DNA from: Rickettsia rhipicephali str. 3-7-female6-CWPP
Lineage (GTDB): Bacteria; Pseudomonadota; Alphaproteobacteria; Rickettsiales; Rickettsiaceae
NCBI RefSeq assembly: GCF_000284075.1
Contig: NC_017042.1
Coordinates: 1,178,001 to 1,242,000, forward strand
Direction: 5' to 3'
DNA length: 64,000 nt
Shown: one piece after another, positions 11,285-22,793 of the stretch
Position numbering within the stretch: the stretch's first letter is position 1
How the letters are laid out: each line of letters starts with the position of its first letter
The notes under the pieces: model-generated
What the model was told of the DNA's origin: nothing
Database searches by the model: none
The model's input: only the letters and a program-made list of their open reading frames with translations
Program-made: the position numbers and the translations under genes

Positions 11285-12589
11285 ATGAATATTACATTTA
11301 TCGGTAGCGGATATGTGGGATTAGTCTCAGGTATTATTATGGGCTATTTAGGTCATAATGTTACTTGTCTTGATAATGATGAGGTTAAAATATCCAAATT
11401 AAATAAGCAAATATTACCGATTTATGAAGCTAAACTTGATGAGTATCTTAAGCAAGCTTTAGAATCTGATAGGTTAAAATTTACAAATATTTATAATAAT
11501 GAACTTCAAAATGCCGATGCAATATTTATTACGGTCGGTACACCTTCAAAATGGTTGGGAGAAGCGGATTTAAAATATGTTTATGATGCTATTGATAAAG
11601 TTTCCGAGCATATAAATAAAGATTGTTTAATAGTTATAAAATCTACCGTTCCGCCGGGTAGTTGCAGTAATATTATAGCTTATTTAAAATCAAGAGGCTT
11701 TTCATTTAATGTTGCTTCTAATCCTGAGTTTTTAAGAGAGGGTAGTGCGGTAGAAGATTTTTTATATCCTGATCGTATAGTTATCGGTGTAAATAATAAA
11801 GAATCAGAGGAAATATTGCGAAAAATTTTTGCACCTTTAATAGAACAAGGTGCAAAGTTTGTGGTTACCGATTTAGTGACGAGCGAACTTATTAAATATG
11901 CTTCAAATAGTTTCTTAGCTACCAAAATTGCTTTTATTAATGAGATGGCTGATTTATGTGAAAAAATCGGCGGTAATATTAAAGATTTATCTAAAGGTGT
12001 AGGACTTGACCAAAGAATCGGTCAAAATTTTTTAAATGCAGGACCTGGTTTTGGCGGTTCGTGCTTTCCAAAAGATATTCTAGCATTAAATAATCTTATA
12101 GAAAATCATCATATAGATTGTAGGATTCTTAAGGCAGTAATTAAAAGTAATAAGCAGCGTCCAAGTAATATGGTAGATAAAATAGCTACTTTGTTAGACG
12201 GAGATTTAAAAGGTAAAAATATAGTAATTTTAGGCTTAACATATAAAGCAGGAACAGATGATGTGAGAGCAAGCCCTGCCATCGAAATTGTAAAGATCTT
12301 ATTAAATAAAGATGTATATGTTAAAGCATTTGATCCTATCGGTCTTGAAAATGCTAAAAAGAATTTGGAACATAAAAATTTGCTATATTTAGATTCAGCA
12401 GTTGAAGCCTGTAAATCGGTAGATATTATAGTTATTGCAACTGAATGGTCAGAATTTAAAAAACTTAATTGGCACGAAATTTATGATTTAGTAAAATCGC
12501 CGATAATCATTGATCTTAGAAATATACTAGATAATGAAGCAATGAAAAAAATCGGTTTTAGATATTATGCAGTCGGAAGTAAAATGTAG
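11285..12589 (+). CDS. ugd: UDP-glucose 6-dehydrogenase
   Basis: A 434-residue NAD-dependent enzyme that oxidises UDP-glucose to UDP-glucuronate, a precursor for surface polysaccharide or LPS. The N-terminal Rossmann motif is GSGYVGLVSG (residues 7-16). The catalytic cysteine is Cys260 in GFGGSCFPKD. The hinge and C-terminal UDP-binding domain (ILGLTYKAGTDDVRASP) are complete. Length is normal. No ribosome-binding site is obvious before the ATG. A repeat follows the stop. UDP-sugar dehydrogenases are hard to separate by eye, so a ManNAc or GlcNAc variant is possible, but UDP-glucose fits best. Confidence 0.93.
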   Translation: MNITFIGSGYVGLVSGIIMGYLGHNVTCLDNDEVKISKLNKQILPIYEAKLDEYLKQALESDRLKFTNIYNNELQNADAIFITVGTPSKWLGEADLKYVYDAIDKVSEHINKDCLIVIKSTVPPGSCSNIIAYLKSRGFSFNVASNPEFLREGSAVEDFLYPDRIVIGVNNKESEEILRKIFAPLIEQGAKFVVTDLVTSELIKYASNSFLATKIAFINEMADLCEKIGGNIKDLSKGVGLDQRIGQNFLNAGPGFGGSCFPKDILALNNLIENHHIDCRILKAVIKSNKQRPSNMVDKIATLLDGDLKGKNIVILGLTYKAGTDDVRASPAIEIVKILLNKDVYVKAFDPIGLENAKKNLEHKNLLYLDSAVEACKSVDIIVIATEWSEFKKLNWHEIYDLVKSPIIIDLRNILDNEAMKKIGFRYYAVGSKM

Positions 12590-12610
12590 TCTTGTCGTTA
12601 AGGCTTCCGA

Positions 12611-12708
12611 TGTCATTCCCGCGTAGGCGGGAACCCAGGGTAAAGCGAGATAAATCGAGCTTTTAAAAAGCTTTAAAGTACTGGATTCCCGCCTACGCGG
12701 GAATGACA
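12611..12708. repeat. Palindromic repeat (tgtcattcc family)
   Basis: tgtcattcccgcgtaggcgg opens it and gcctacgcgggaatgaca closes it, with an inner agctttt-type hairpin. Occupies most of the ugd-dnaE gap. Confidence 0.85.
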
Positions 12709-12753
12709 TAAAGAGTCATACAGTAAGACAATAAACTTTAACATTAATTTAAA

Positions 12754-15700
12754 ATGCGACCTGAATTTATTCATTTAAGAACTCAAAGCTCTTATTCTTT
12801 TCTCGAAAGTGCATTAACGATTGAGAAGGTAGTAGAACTTGCTTCAGCGAATAAAATGCCTGCTATTTGTTTGGCAGATAAGGGAAATTTATTCGGCTCA
12901 TTAGAGTTTGCATTATATGCAGTAAAAAAAGGACTGCAGCCGATACACGGAGTTATTCTAAATATAAAATACGATATAGATATTTTTGCTCAAATTTTGC
13001 TTATAGCTAAAGATGAAACTGGCTATAAAAATTTACTCAAACTATCAAGCCTTACTTTTACTAAATATGATCGTAAGATATGCGATCACATTGATTTTGA
13101 AGATTTAATCAAATATCAAGAAGGATTAATAGGATTATGCTGTTATACCGACGGTATTGTCGGAAAATGCTTACTAGCTCGCAACGAGGAGCAAGCGATG
13201 CTGTTTGCACGTAAATTACAGGAAATTTTAGGAGATCGTTTTTACTTTGAGATTATGAGACATGAGCTACCGGAAGAACAGTTTATTGAGGATAGTTATA
13301 TTAGAATTGCTGCCGAGCTTGCTATTCCTCTTGTTGCTACTAATAAAGTTTTGTTTAGTGAGAAAAGCATGCATGATGCACATGATGTATTGTTATGTAT
13401 ATCAGCCGGTGTTACTAAAGAATATCCGGATCGAAAAACAGTTAGCGAAAATTGTTATTTTAGATCACCGCATGAGATGATAGAGCTTTTTTCCGATTTA
13501 CCTAGTGCCATCCAAAATACCGTGAATTTAAGAGAGCGTTGTTATTTTGCCGCACATGCAAACCCGCCAATGCTGCCTAATTTTGCCACCAAAGATATTA
13601 GTGAAACGGATTTAATTAGAAAAGATGCAAAAGAAGGGTTGCTTGCAAGGCTTGCTACAAAGTTTAAATCTGAAAATATTTCGTTAGAGAATCAAGAAGA
13701 ATTGAAAAACGAATATTTTGCTCGTCTTAATTATGAGCTGGATATTATCTGTAATATGAATTTTGCCGGTTATTTTTTGATTGTATCCGATTTTATTAAA
13801 TGGAGTAAAAAAGAGGGTATTTTAGTTGGACCGGGTAGAGGATCGGGAGCAGGCTCGGTTGTTGCTTGGAGCTTGCTTATTACTGATCTCGATCCGATTA
13901 AATTTGGCTTATTATTTGAAAGATTTTTAAATCCTGAACGTATTTCAATGCCTGATTTTGATATTGATTTTTGTCAGGAAAGGCGTGAGGAAGTAATTAA
14001 TTACGTACGTTCCAAATACGGTAATAATAGAGTAGGACAGATTATAACTTTCGGTAAGATGCAGGCAAAGGCTGTAATTAAGGATGTCGCTCGTGTACTT
14101 AGCTTACCTTATAAATTCGCTGATTATCTAACGGAGCTTGTCCCTTTTAGTGCAGTTAATCCAGTTAGCTTAGAACAGGCAATGCGTGAAGTTCCGGAGC
14201 TTGCAAATGCCGCTAAAGGTAATGGGCTGTATAATTTAGACGGTGAAGCGGAGTTAATTAAGCTCGTGCTTGATACTTCGTTAATTCTTGAGGGGCTGCA
14301 TAGGCATTCCTCAACTCATGCTGCAGGAATCGTAATAGCAGGTACTGATTTAGTCGATATAGTACCGGTATATAAAGATGCTAACTCCGATATGCTGGTA
14401 GTCGGTTATTCTATGAAATATGCCGAGATTGCCGGTTTAATTAAATTTGATTTTTTAGGGCTACAAACCCTAACGGTTATTACCGATTGTAAGAAACTGC
14501 TTAAAGAGCAAGGGATAGAAGTAGATTTTAACAATATGACGTTTAATGATAATAAGACTTATCAAATGTTGTGTAAAGGTAAAGGAGTTGGCGTTTTCCA
14601 ATTTGAAAGTATCGGGATGAAAGATGCACTTAGACGCCTTAAACCTGATTCTATACATGATTTGATAGCTCTTGGTGCGTTATACCGTCCTGGTCCTATG
14701 GAAAATATTCCTACCTATATAGCTTGTAAGCATAAATTACAACAGCCTGATTATTTACATGAGCTATTGAAGCCAATCTTAGAAGAAACTTACGGAGTGG
14801 TGATATATCAAGAGCAGGTACAAAGAATTGCTCAGGTTCTTGCAGGTTATACGCTAGGAGCTGCCGATTTACTTCGTAGAGCAATGGGTAAGAAGATAAA
14901 AAAAGAAATGGAGGAGCAGGAAGAAATTTTTGTTAAAGGAGCAATTGCTAATAATATTTCGGAATCTCAAGCTAAATCCATTTTTGCGACCGTGGCTAAA
15001 TTTGCCGGATACGGTTTTAATAAGGCACATGCTGCGTCTTACGGTGTTCTTTCATACCAAACTGCATATCTTAAAGCTAATTATCCTGCTGAATTTTTAG
15101 TAGCATGCTTAAATCTTGAATTGAATAATCACGATAAAATTAATTTCTTTTTACAAGAAGCAAAAGATAACGGCATAAAAATTACTGCACCTAATATTAA
15201 TATTTCTGAAGGATATTTTAGTGTAAAGTTTTCGGACACTGTCATCCCGCATAGCGTAAAGCCTGTCATACCGCGACCTGATCGCGGTATCCAGGAAATT
15301 TCAAAAGATACCGTGGTCAAGCCACGGTATGACATCGCGGGTGCAATAATCTTCGCCTTAGGTGCTATTAAGGGAGTCACGCCGAATTTTGGTAAGTTAG
15401 TAACGGATGAGCGAAAAGCAAGAGGGGCGTTTAAATCAATTACTGATTTTATTGAAAGATTACCCCCCAAATCTATTAACAGTAAATTATTGGAAAATTT
15501 AATCAAGTCAGGCTGTTTTGATGAGCTGCATGATAATCGATTGCAATTATTGTCAAGCATTCCAAAATTGCTTTCTTATTCAACTTCATATCATGAAGAG
15601 CAGGAATCTAATCAATTTAGCTTAATTAAAGTTTCTAGCTTAAGTCCAACTGTTTTAGTATCAAGCGATTATGCCGATAAAAATACTTTAGCCTTTTATG

Positions 15701-16299
15701 AATTTGAGGCTATGGGTTTATTTATCTCTAATCATCCTCTTACGGAATATCAAGAAATATTTAGTCGTTTAAATATTTTAAATACTGCGGATTTGCATAA
15801 TAACTTACCTGATGGTACTAACCGAGTAAATCTTGCCGGTGTAATACAAAAAAAGGATTCTCGTATGTCGGCAAGAGGTAGGTTTGTGACGCTCGTGCTT
15901 TCCGATCCTGAGAATATCTTTGAACTTAGTATTTTTAGTGAGGAAGTTTTAAAAGATTATGTACATTTACTTGATGTTAAAAGTTTGGTAGTTGTTAATT
16001 GTGACATAGTTAAAGATGAGGGAGGAATAAAACTAACGGCAAAAAGCTTTTCATCAATTGAGGATGCAATTAATAATAAACAATTTGAACTACAGTTTTA
16101 TCCACAAAATCATGAAGAATTACGGCAGATAGTAACCTTGCTTGCAGCTCGTATAAATAATGAAGATCAGAGTAATGCTAAAGCTACAATCTATTTACAA
16201 AGCGCAGATGTAAAGAATTTTGTAGCAAAAATTACATTACCTGAAAAATTCTTGCTCCAAGGGCAAGATTTTGAGATTTTAAAAGGATATAGTAAATAG
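12754..16299 (+). CDS. dnaE: DNA polymerase III alpha subunit, with an in-frame palindromic insertion
   Basis: The replicative polymerase, 1181 residues. The N-terminal PHP domain ([18 protein letters not shown]) is followed by the C-family polymerase core with [14 protein letters not shown] and the metal-binding PDFDIDF (Asp401 and Asp403, the same numbering as E. coli). The helix-hairpin-helix and OB-fold parts follow. Residues about 829-863 (15240-15342) do not look like DnaE: they translate a tgtcatccc palindrome ([19 protein letters not shown]) that keeps the frame open. The insertion lies between the fingers and the C-terminal HhH region, where a surface loop could tolerate it. The gene is otherwise full length. 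Confidence 0.96.
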   Translation: MRPEFIHLRTQSSYSFLESALTIEKVVELASANKMPAICLADKGNLFGSLEFALYAVKKGLQPIHGVILNIKYDIDIFAQILLIAKDETGYKNLLKLSSLTFTKYDRKICDHIDFEDLIKYQEGLIGLCCYTDGIVGKCLLARNEEQAMLFARKLQEILGDRFYFEIMRHELPEEQFIEDSYIRIAAELAIPLVATNKVLFSEKSMHDAHDVLLCISAGVTKEYPDRKTVSENCYFRSPHEMIELFSDLPSAIQNTVNLRERCYFAAHANPPMLPNFATKDISETDLIRKDAKEGLLARLATKFKSENISLENQEELKNEYFARLNYELDIICNMNFAGYFLIVSDFIKWSKKEGILVGPGRGSGAGSVVAWSLLITDLDPIKFGLLFERFLNPERISMPDFDIDFCQERREEVINYVRSKYGNNRVGQIITFGKMQAKAVIKDVARVLSLPYKFADYLTELVPFSAVNPVSLEQAMREVPELANAAKGNGLYNLDGEAELIKLVLDTSLILEGLHRHSSTHAAGIVIAGTDLVDIVPVYKDANSDMLVVGYSMKYAEIAGLIKFDFLGLQTLTVITDCKKLLKEQGIEVDFNNMTFNDNKTYQMLCKGKGVGVFQFESIGMKDALRRLKPDSIHDLIALGALYRPGPMENIPTYIACKHKLQQPDYLHELLKPILEETYGVVIYQEQVQRIAQVLAGYTLGAADLLRRAMGKKIKKEMEEQEEIFVKGAIANNISESQAKSIFATVAKFAGYGFNKAHAASYGVLSYQTAYLKANYPAEFLVACLNLELNNHDKINFFLQEAKDNGIKITAPNINISEGYFSVKFSDTVIPHSVKPVIPRPDRGIQEISKDTVVKPRYDIAGAIIFALGAIKGVTPNFGKLVTDERKARGAFKSITDFIERLPPKSINSKLLENLIKSGCFDELHDNRLQLLSSIPKLLSYSTSYHEEQESNQFSLIKVSSLSPTVLVSSDYADKNTLAFYEFEAMGLFISNHPLTEYQEIFSRLNILNTADLHNNLPDGTNRVNLAGVIQKKDSRMSARGRFVTLVLSDPENIFELSIFSEEVLKDYVHLLDVKSLVVVNCDIVKDEGGIKLTAKSFSSIEDAINNKQFELQFYPQNHEELRQIVTLLAARINNEDQSNAKATIYLQSADVKNFVAKITLPEKFLLQGQDFEILKGYSK
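15240..15342. repeat. Palindromic repeat inserted inside dnaE
   Basis: A tgtcatcccgc..gacatcgcggg element with inner hairpins cataccgcgacctgatcgcgg and accgtggtcaagccacggt. It keeps the dnaE frame and encodes about 34 residues. Confidence 0.85.
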
Positions 16300-16328
16300 C
16301 GTAGTTGTTGTGTGGTTCGGTTTTCCGC

Positions 16329-16451
16329 TGTCATTCCCGCAAGGCATTGTTGTGTGTGGATACTGAGTCGTCATTGTGAGCAGCCTATGGCTGCTCACAA
16401 TGACGAAAAAACTAAGCCATGCAACAAAGCCAATGCCTCACAGGAATGACA
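16329..16451. repeat. Nested palindromic repeats
   Basis: An outer tgtcattcccgcaaggcatt..caatgcctcacaggaatgaca element encloses a perfect-looking inner palindrome, cgtcattgtgagcagcc..ggctgctcacaatgacg. Follows dnaE; the 16300-16538 gap holds nothing else I can identify. Confidence 0.8.
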
Positions 16452-16538
16452 TCGAAACCTTGAGTCAACTTTTTATAGGCAATACCTGAATTGACGGTAA
16501 AATGAATCTATAATTGAGTAATATTCTTTGATGTTTTT

Positions 16539-18767
16539 TTACCGTACTGCATTATTATTTTTATTATCACTAAGTTCCATATATTTTGTTAGTTGATGTT
16601 TGTCTGCTATTAACTTTGCTTCTTTTTCTAAACTGATATTTTGCTCAAGATTTGGATCTTTAATTAATTCTTTAAAATAATTACTTATGGATTTTAATCC
16701 CAATTTTCTCGTTAATTTACTTAAATACTTATAAAATTTATTTTTGATAGTTTGTTTTTTAGGTTCTGAATTTTTATTGAATGTATTATCGGTTTTAACT
16801 TCTTGTTTTTTATCTTCTAATACTCCTGTATTATTAGGTAGATTTTTATTAACTTCAGTTATTAGTGCATTTACTAAATTTTATTTTTCTTCTTTAAGTA
16901 CAGCGTCATTCAAAAAGCTTGATACAGGCGAATTTTTTGAGTGTATTGTATCCCCAAGTTAAGGTTAGTAGTTTCTTGTGTTTCTATGTTTGGGAGCGGT
17001 ATATTAATATGCTCGTTTTTTGTTTCAATTATAGGTGAGTCTATTAATTTATTCTCTCCAAAAATATCTAGAGTTTGCTGCGTAAATTCATCTACTAATT
17101 TTTGAGCTTTTATAGGTGTTATTTATTCATTAAATTTATTTTCACTATAATCTTTGACCATTTGAGTGATTTCTTCAGATGCTTTTGCTTCCGGTATAGT
17201 CATTTTGTATTTTTGTGCCATATCTTTTATGACATCATACAATTTCTTATGTTCTTCCGATAGCTCTAGCGGTTTAGGGTTAGTATTACTTTGTTTCATT
17301 TGTTGGAAAATATCTATAGCCGGGCGGTTTGCTATTTTTGCTTGTCTTTGTGCTTTGATTAAGTATATTTACATCTGTATCATTTAAGCATTTTGCTAAT
17401 AGCTCTTTAATGATTTGTTCTTTGTTAGATTTATATAATCTATAATTTTCTAAAACTTTTTTTGAGGGAGCGATTTCGTGATCTTCAAAACAAGTTTGGA
17501 TATGGTTTATAACAGGCTTTAAAAGATCCTCAGTAATAGGTAAATCAGTGTCCTTATAGGGAAACACAGTAGATAAAAAATCTACTAGATCAATCTTGAT
17601 ATACTTTAAATTAGATTCTTCAGCAACTTTATTAAATAACTTTTCTTTTGTGCTTGGTGTATGTCCTTCATTATAAAAAAAAGTATCACAATAATTAATA
17701 GCTGAATTGGCAATATCTTTTTGAAATTGATTTTGATAAGTTGTATTTGAGATACTTTGTTCTTTTATTAAAGGTATATTTAAGATATTTGCTAAATTTT
17801 TTTGTTCACTTTCTAAGTTTGATATTATTTGTGATACTTGATTTTGTGTAATAAAATTATATATTTCACGAAATTCTGAATCCGGTACATTGTCTCTTAA
17901 AGCTTCTCTTATTGACCTGCTACTACAATTCCCTAAAGTTTGTCCGGTAACTGTTCTTCTTGAATCAGCTGTTGGATTAATAAATTGCCCCGATTTGAAT
18001 CTGTTGATTTCGTTATTATGAGCTTTTATCGCTTCTATTTCATTTATAGATAATATAGAAAATATACTATCTTTTATTTCTTTATCTGTTTGATTTTTGA
18101 GTTCATATTTAATTGGGCTGAATTTTGCTTCTTGCTTCTATTGTTTCATCTATTTTAGATAATTGATCTTTTGGTGTTTGATTTAGCTTTGAATTATCTG
18201 CTCTTATCCCAGCACCGGCATTATATATATACGATAATTTTTTCCGTTTTCTTTAGAAGATTTTATAACATTTGCATGTAATTCTGTATTAGTAGGAGCA
18301 TTAGAACATGATAAATATGCTTGTCCGGTTTTTTGCAGTTTATCATATATTTCATCTGTAGTTTTTTCTAAAAATTTTTTTAACTGTTCTGCTGGTGGTA
18401 ATTCAGTTGAGCTAGTTAAATTACGTACTAAAAAGGATTTAAATCTCATCTAAACCATCCATAAAATGGTCTAATTTTTTACCTGTATTTTCGTCAGGCT
18501 TTAAAAGCTTTATACGCTAGCCGTTATAAAATGAGCTGAGCCTAATGTGGATTTATCATAGGTACGAGCATCGTCAAGCATTTCGCGGTACTGAGTTGCT
18601 TTTGCTTCATACTCATATTTCCGTATGCTATTTAAGGCTTGAGTGAGATTTTCATAATGCTCTTTCAGCTTATTTTGGTTATTCTCTTTTAGAGCAGTAT
18701 TTGTAAGTTCATTATCATAATTTTCTAAGTGACCGAACTTCCTATCATTATTTATATTCTCAGCCAT
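16539..18767 (-). pseudogene. Degraded gene of unknown function (~720 codons, many frameshifts)
   Basis: Remnant of one long minus-strand gene. It starts MAENINNDRKFGHLENY at 18767 and can be followed through at least five frameshifts or stops (near 18510, 18450, 18225, 18120, 17120 and 16885) to a stop at 16539. The longest surviving block (about 18130-17290) reads FNPIKYELKNQ.., then TLGNCSSRSIREALRD, a GNC motif, later NYCDTFFYNEGHTPS, and ends in acidic, helical sequence (LELSEEHKKLYDVIKDMAQK). The C-terminal block is Lys/Asn-rich (KKQTIKNKFYKYLSKLTRK). I do not recognise the family. The GNC segment with a later His is reminiscent of papain-like or YopT-like effector proteases, but that is speculation. 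It lies directly downstream of the metK remnant. Confidence 0.75.
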
Positions 18768-18837
18768 ATTTTCAACTAACTAGTGAAACAAGGATAAAAA
18801 TAATCATGTATTACGAATAAATAAATGTCAATATTAC

Positions 18838-19883
18838 TCACCTTAATGTATCTACTTTATCTAATTGCTCCCATGTAAAATTTTCGTCTTCTCGGCCGAA
18901 ATGACTGTAAGAAGCCGTTTTTTGATAACATGGAGTGCAAAGCTTAAGATGTTTAATAATTTTTCCTGGACGCATATCAAAATGCTGTGTTATGAGCTTA
19001 GTAATTTGTTCGTTTCCTGCTCCTACTATATTCTTAGCAATATAGCGTGCCATGTAAGCAGCCGACCTATCTGTTTTTGTTGGATCTTTTCCAGAAAAGC
19101 AACCGCCGCCATGTCTTGCCATTCCTCCATAGCTGTCCACGATAATTTTCCTACCGGTTAAACCGCAATCTGCAACGGGACCGCCTATAACAAACCGACC
19201 CGTCGGATTCATGAGGTATTTAGTGTCTTTATAAAGTAAATTGCTCGGTAATGCCTGTTTAATAATTTCTTCCATTACTGCTTCAATAAGGTCTTTTTGT
19301 TGTATTTCCGGATGATGCTGAGTTGATAAAACTACTGCATCAATGGCAATTGGTTTGTTATTTTCATATCATAACGTGACTTGAGATTTTGCATCGGGTC
19401 TAAGCCAAGACAAGACATTTTGTTTACGTAAATATGCTTGCCTTTTCATTAATAAATGAGCGTAGTAAATCGGTATGGGCATGAAACTATCCGTTTCATT
19501 ACAGGTATAACCGAAAACCATACCTTGGTCTCCTGCACCTATTTCATCGTCATTTGCATTGTCAATACCCATAGCTATATCAGGTGATTGTTTAGTGATA
19601 GCTGAAATTACGGCACAACAGCTACCGTCAAATCCATAATTTGGATTATTATAGCCGATTTCTTGTATCTTGCTACGTATTATTTGCTCAATATCCACAC
19701 AGGTACTAATAGTAATTTCGCCGCTCACTAGAACTAGACCGGTTGTTACAAATGTTTCACAGGCAATACGACCGTTAGGGTCTTGTTTTAGAATCTCATC
19801 AAGTACCGTATCTGAAATTTGATCGGCAATTTTGTCCGGATGCCCTTCAGAACTGACTCAGACGTGAATATAAAATTTTTCAT
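18838..19883 (-). pseudogene. metK: S-adenosylmethionine synthetase remnant
   Basis: MetK makes SAM from methionine and ATP. The decayed gene starts at the ATG at 19883 ([11 protein letters not shown]) and breaks at once: a missing base near 19845 shifts the frame so that [19 protein letters not shown] continues in another frame. An in-frame TGA near 19366 (after AKSQVTL, where Arg would need only a CGA to TGA change) cuts the middle. The rest ([51 protein letters not shown]) runs to a stop at 18838 and is still recognisable. metK decay is classic in Rickettsia, which import SAM from the host. The remaining 360- and 438-base open segments are too broken to make an enzyme. Confidence 0.93.
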
Positions 19884-19927
19884 ACATTACGCTCCTTTTA
19901 AAATTCTTCAAATGTTATATTAATATA

Positions 19928-19961
19928 TGATGTCATTCCCGCTTTTGCGGGAATGACATCA
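19928..19961. repeat. Perfect short palindrome
   Basis: tgatgtcattcccgc, 4-base loop, gcgggaatgacatca: 15-bp perfect arms between the metK remnant and the polA 3' end. It is a minimal tgtcattcc element and has no T-run, so it is not a typical terminator. Confidence 0.85.
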
Positions 19962-20003
19962 AGTCATGCAATAACGACGCCTTTAGCTAGGAATGATACA
20001 CCT

Positions 20004-22631
20004 TCAATGAATTTCCATCCAGTTATTACCTGCTCTAATTTCGGTTATAATCGGTACATCCATATTAGTAGAATTTTCCATGATTTTTTTAATAATAGGT
20101 GTTATAATTTCTACTTCATCAATCGGTGCTTCAAATAGTAATTCATCATGAATTTGCAGTACTAATCTTGTTTTAAGTTTACGTTTTTCTATTTCTTGAT
20201 CTAGATTGATCATAGCAATTTTAATTATATCGGCATTAGTTCCTTGAATCGGAGCATTAATAGCCGCACGTTCTGCAAATTGTTTAAGCTTTTTATCATG
20301 AATTAGAGGTACAAAACATTTTCTGCCAAAGAAATTTGTGACATAGCCGTTGCTACTTGCAAAAGCTTTTGTTTGCTCCATATATTCTTGCACTCCTTTA
20401 TATTCAGCAAAATATTTCTTGATATATTCGGATGCTTCGCCGTTAGTAGCGTTTAATTGCTTAGCAAGCCCAAAAGCACTTATACCGTAAATGATACCAA
20501 AATTTATAGCTTTTGCTTTACGCCTATGTTCGCTAGTTAGTTCGTGTTTTTGTAAGTTAAAGATCTGACAAGCAGTTTGAGTATGGATATCGTCTTTATT
20601 GATAAATGCTTGTTTTAGTGCATCTATATTTGCGATATGGCTTAATATTCTAAGCTCAATTTGAGAATAATCGGCAGATATTAATTTATAACCTTCTTCA
20701 GCAATAAAAGCTTGTCTGATTTGATTCCCCTCACTAGAGCGAATAGGTATATTTTGTAGATTAGGTTCTTGTGAGCTAAGTCTTCCTGTAGTGGTAGAAG
20801 TTTGTAAAAATGTCGTATGTACTCTATGTGTTATATTATCTATCTGTTTCGGCAAACTATCGGTGTAAGTATTCTTTAATTTTGTCAGTTGCCGCCATCT
20901 TAATAACAAATCTGCAATATTATATCCATGCTCACTAAGTTTTTCTAGTATTTCCGCTCCCGTTGAGTAAGAGCTTGCTTTAGCTGAAGCTTTACCGAAA
21001 GGTAATTGCATTTTTTCGAACAAGATTTCGCCTAATTGTTTTGGCGAACCAATATTAAATTTAGTTCCGCTAAGAGCAAAAATTTCTTCTTCAAGTTTTA
21101 GAATTTCTGTTCCAAATTCAGCGGATAATTGTTTTAGGTAATTAGCATCTACTGTAATACCCACTTTCTCCATTTTATCTAAAATAAAACAAATAGGTAA
21201 ATCAATGTCGCTATAAAGTCTAAAGGTTTTGTTGTCTTTAAGCTCCAATATAGTTTGCTTATAAAGTGAGATAAAGTTTATTACTATTTTTGCTGATTCG
21301 ATAATTATATTTTCTATCAAAGTTTCTTTCAAAACTTCTTTAAATAAATTTTTCTGTGATAAGCCGGCAGATAACGCATACTGCATTAATTCTAAATCTT
21401 CTATAGCCGTAATGTCATGAGATTGGTTTGCATAAAATTTAAGTAGAGGTTTAAGAGAGTAAGTAATTTTTTTTATGGATTTATCGGTTAGTAAATTGAA
21501 GATTATATCCGAAAACCAGTTGTTATTAGTTTGAGTATTATAAGAAAATAGATCATGAGAAGTGTTTGAAATTTTAATAATATAGCTTTGGTTTTGCAGT
21601 GATAAAATAAAAGCAAGATTAGCTCCTTTATGCTGTAATAAATATATCCCGAATATTCCTATTTTCTCGGCTTCTTTAGCAAAGTCTGCTAACTCATTAG
21701 CATTATTAATTTCTTTTATTTCCGTTACTTTATTATCTGCTATCTCTTTGTGGTCATTAATTTTAATATCCAATAAATTTTCTACTCTTTTATATAAAGA
21801 TCTAAAACCGTATTCCTGTAAAAATCCTGTTAATTTATCGCTATTTGGAGGTGACCATTTTAAATTATTTAGCTGAAAATCTAAATCAACATTAGAATCA
21901 AGCCCTATTAACTGCCATGAAATTAACGCCGCTTCTCTTGAATTTTGTAAAGTTTCACGTTGTTTTATGCTTGAGACTTGGTCTAAAGAGTTAAATATAT
22001 TTTCTACAGAACCAAATTGCGTTATAAGACTACTTGCAGTTTTTGGTCCAATAGATGGCACACCCGGAATATTATCCGATCTATCGCCGATTAAAGCCAT
22101 TACTTCACGTAATTTATCAGAAGTAGTGCCGAATTTTTTAACAACATCATCCTCCGTAATATATTTCCCTTTTAACGGATCATATATCTTGATGTGTTCA
22201 GTCATTAACTGTAATAAATCTTTATCGGAAGAGATAATGACTACATGTTCGCCAAGTGCAGCAGTTTTAGTAGCAAAGGTTGCGATAATGTCATCGGCTT
22301 CATAACCGTTCTTCTCTAGAATAGGAAAATTTAAGTTACCTGCAACATCACGAACTAAAGGTAATTGTACAATTAAATCTTCAGGGGGTGGAGGGCGGTT
22401 AGCTTTATAGTCGGAATAAATCTGATGGCGAAAATTTTTCCCGCCGCTGTCAAATACTACAGCGACATGTTGAGGCTTAAAGTCGCTCAGTAATTTTAGC
22501 AGCATTGAAGTAAAACCGTAAAGAGCACCGACAGGCTCGCCTTTTGGTGAATTTAAAGGCTGTTGTGTATAATAGGCTCTAAAAACAAATCCGTATCCGT
22601 CTATGAGCAATAAGGTATTTTTTTGAGTCAT
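20004..22631 (-). CDS. polA: DNA polymerase I (5' nuclease + polymerase; proofreading site degenerate)
   Basis: Gap-filling and repair polymerase, 875 residues. The N-terminal 5'-3' exonuclease is intact ([43 protein letters not shown]). The C-terminal polymerase has motif [14 protein letters not shown], motif [15 protein letters not shown] and motif [10 protein letters not shown]. The middle domain has lost the 3'-5' exonuclease signature: where DTET is expected the sequence reads GIFGIYLLQ (about residue 325), and the NLKYD box has become TYSLKPLL. The enzyme therefore probably lacks proofreading, as known for several other bacterial Pol I proteins. Downstream lies the metK remnant. Confidence 0.96.
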   Translation of the reverse strand: MTQKNTLLLIDGYGFVFRAYYTQQPLNSPKGEPVGALYGFTSMLLKLLSDFKPQHVAVVFDSGGKNFRHQIYSDYKANRPPPPEDLIVQLPLVRDVAGNLNFPILEKNGYEADDIIATFATKTAALGEHVVIISSDKDLLQLMTEHIKIYDPLKGKYITEDDVVKKFGTTSDKLREVMALIGDRSDNIPGVPSIGPKTASSLITQFGSVENIFNSLDQVSSIKQRETLQNSREAALISWQLIGLDSNVDLDFQLNNLKWSPPNSDKLTGFLQEYGFRSLYKRVENLLDIKINDHKEIADNKVTEIKEINNANELADFAKEAEKIGIFGIYLLQHKGANLAFILSLQNQSYIIKISNTSHDLFSYNTQTNNNWFSDIIFNLLTDKSIKKITYSLKPLLKFYANQSHDITAIEDLELMQYALSAGLSQKNLFKEVLKETLIENIIIESAKIVINFISLYKQTILELKDNKTFRLYSDIDLPICFILDKMEKVGITVDANYLKQLSAEFGTEILKLEEEIFALSGTKFNIGSPKQLGEILFEKMQLPFGKASAKASSYSTGAEILEKLSEHGYNIADLLLRWRQLTKLKNTYTDSLPKQIDNITHRVHTTFLQTSTTTGRLSSQEPNLQNIPIRSSEGNQIRQAFIAEEGYKLISADYSQIELRILSHIANIDALKQAFINKDDIHTQTACQIFNLQKHELTSEHRRKAKAINFGIIYGISAFGLAKQLNATNGEASEYIKKYFAEYKGVQEYMEQTKAFASSNGYVTNFFGRKCFVPLIHDKKLKQFAERAAINAPIQGTNADIIKIAMINLDQEIEKRKLKTRLVLQIHDELLFEAPIDEVEIITPIIKKIMENSTNMDVPIITEIRAGNNWMEIH

Positions 22632-22656
22632 TTTATGATTTTATTTTTAATTAAAT

Positions 22657-22757
22657 CGTCATTGCGAAGAAATTGCATAGCAATTGACGAAGCAATCTCA
22701 GGAGTTTATTATTACTTCATGAAATTGCCGTGCAGCCTACAGCTGCTTGCAATGACG
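22657..22757. repeat. Palindromic repeat (cgtcattgcg family)
   Basis: Starts cgtcattgcgaagaaattg and ends gcagctgcttgcaatgacg-like sequence. Sits between ftsY and polA, in the polA 5' region. Confidence 0.75.
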
Positions 22758-22793
22758 ACTCAATATTCGTGCAGGCAATGACGTAGCAAAACC

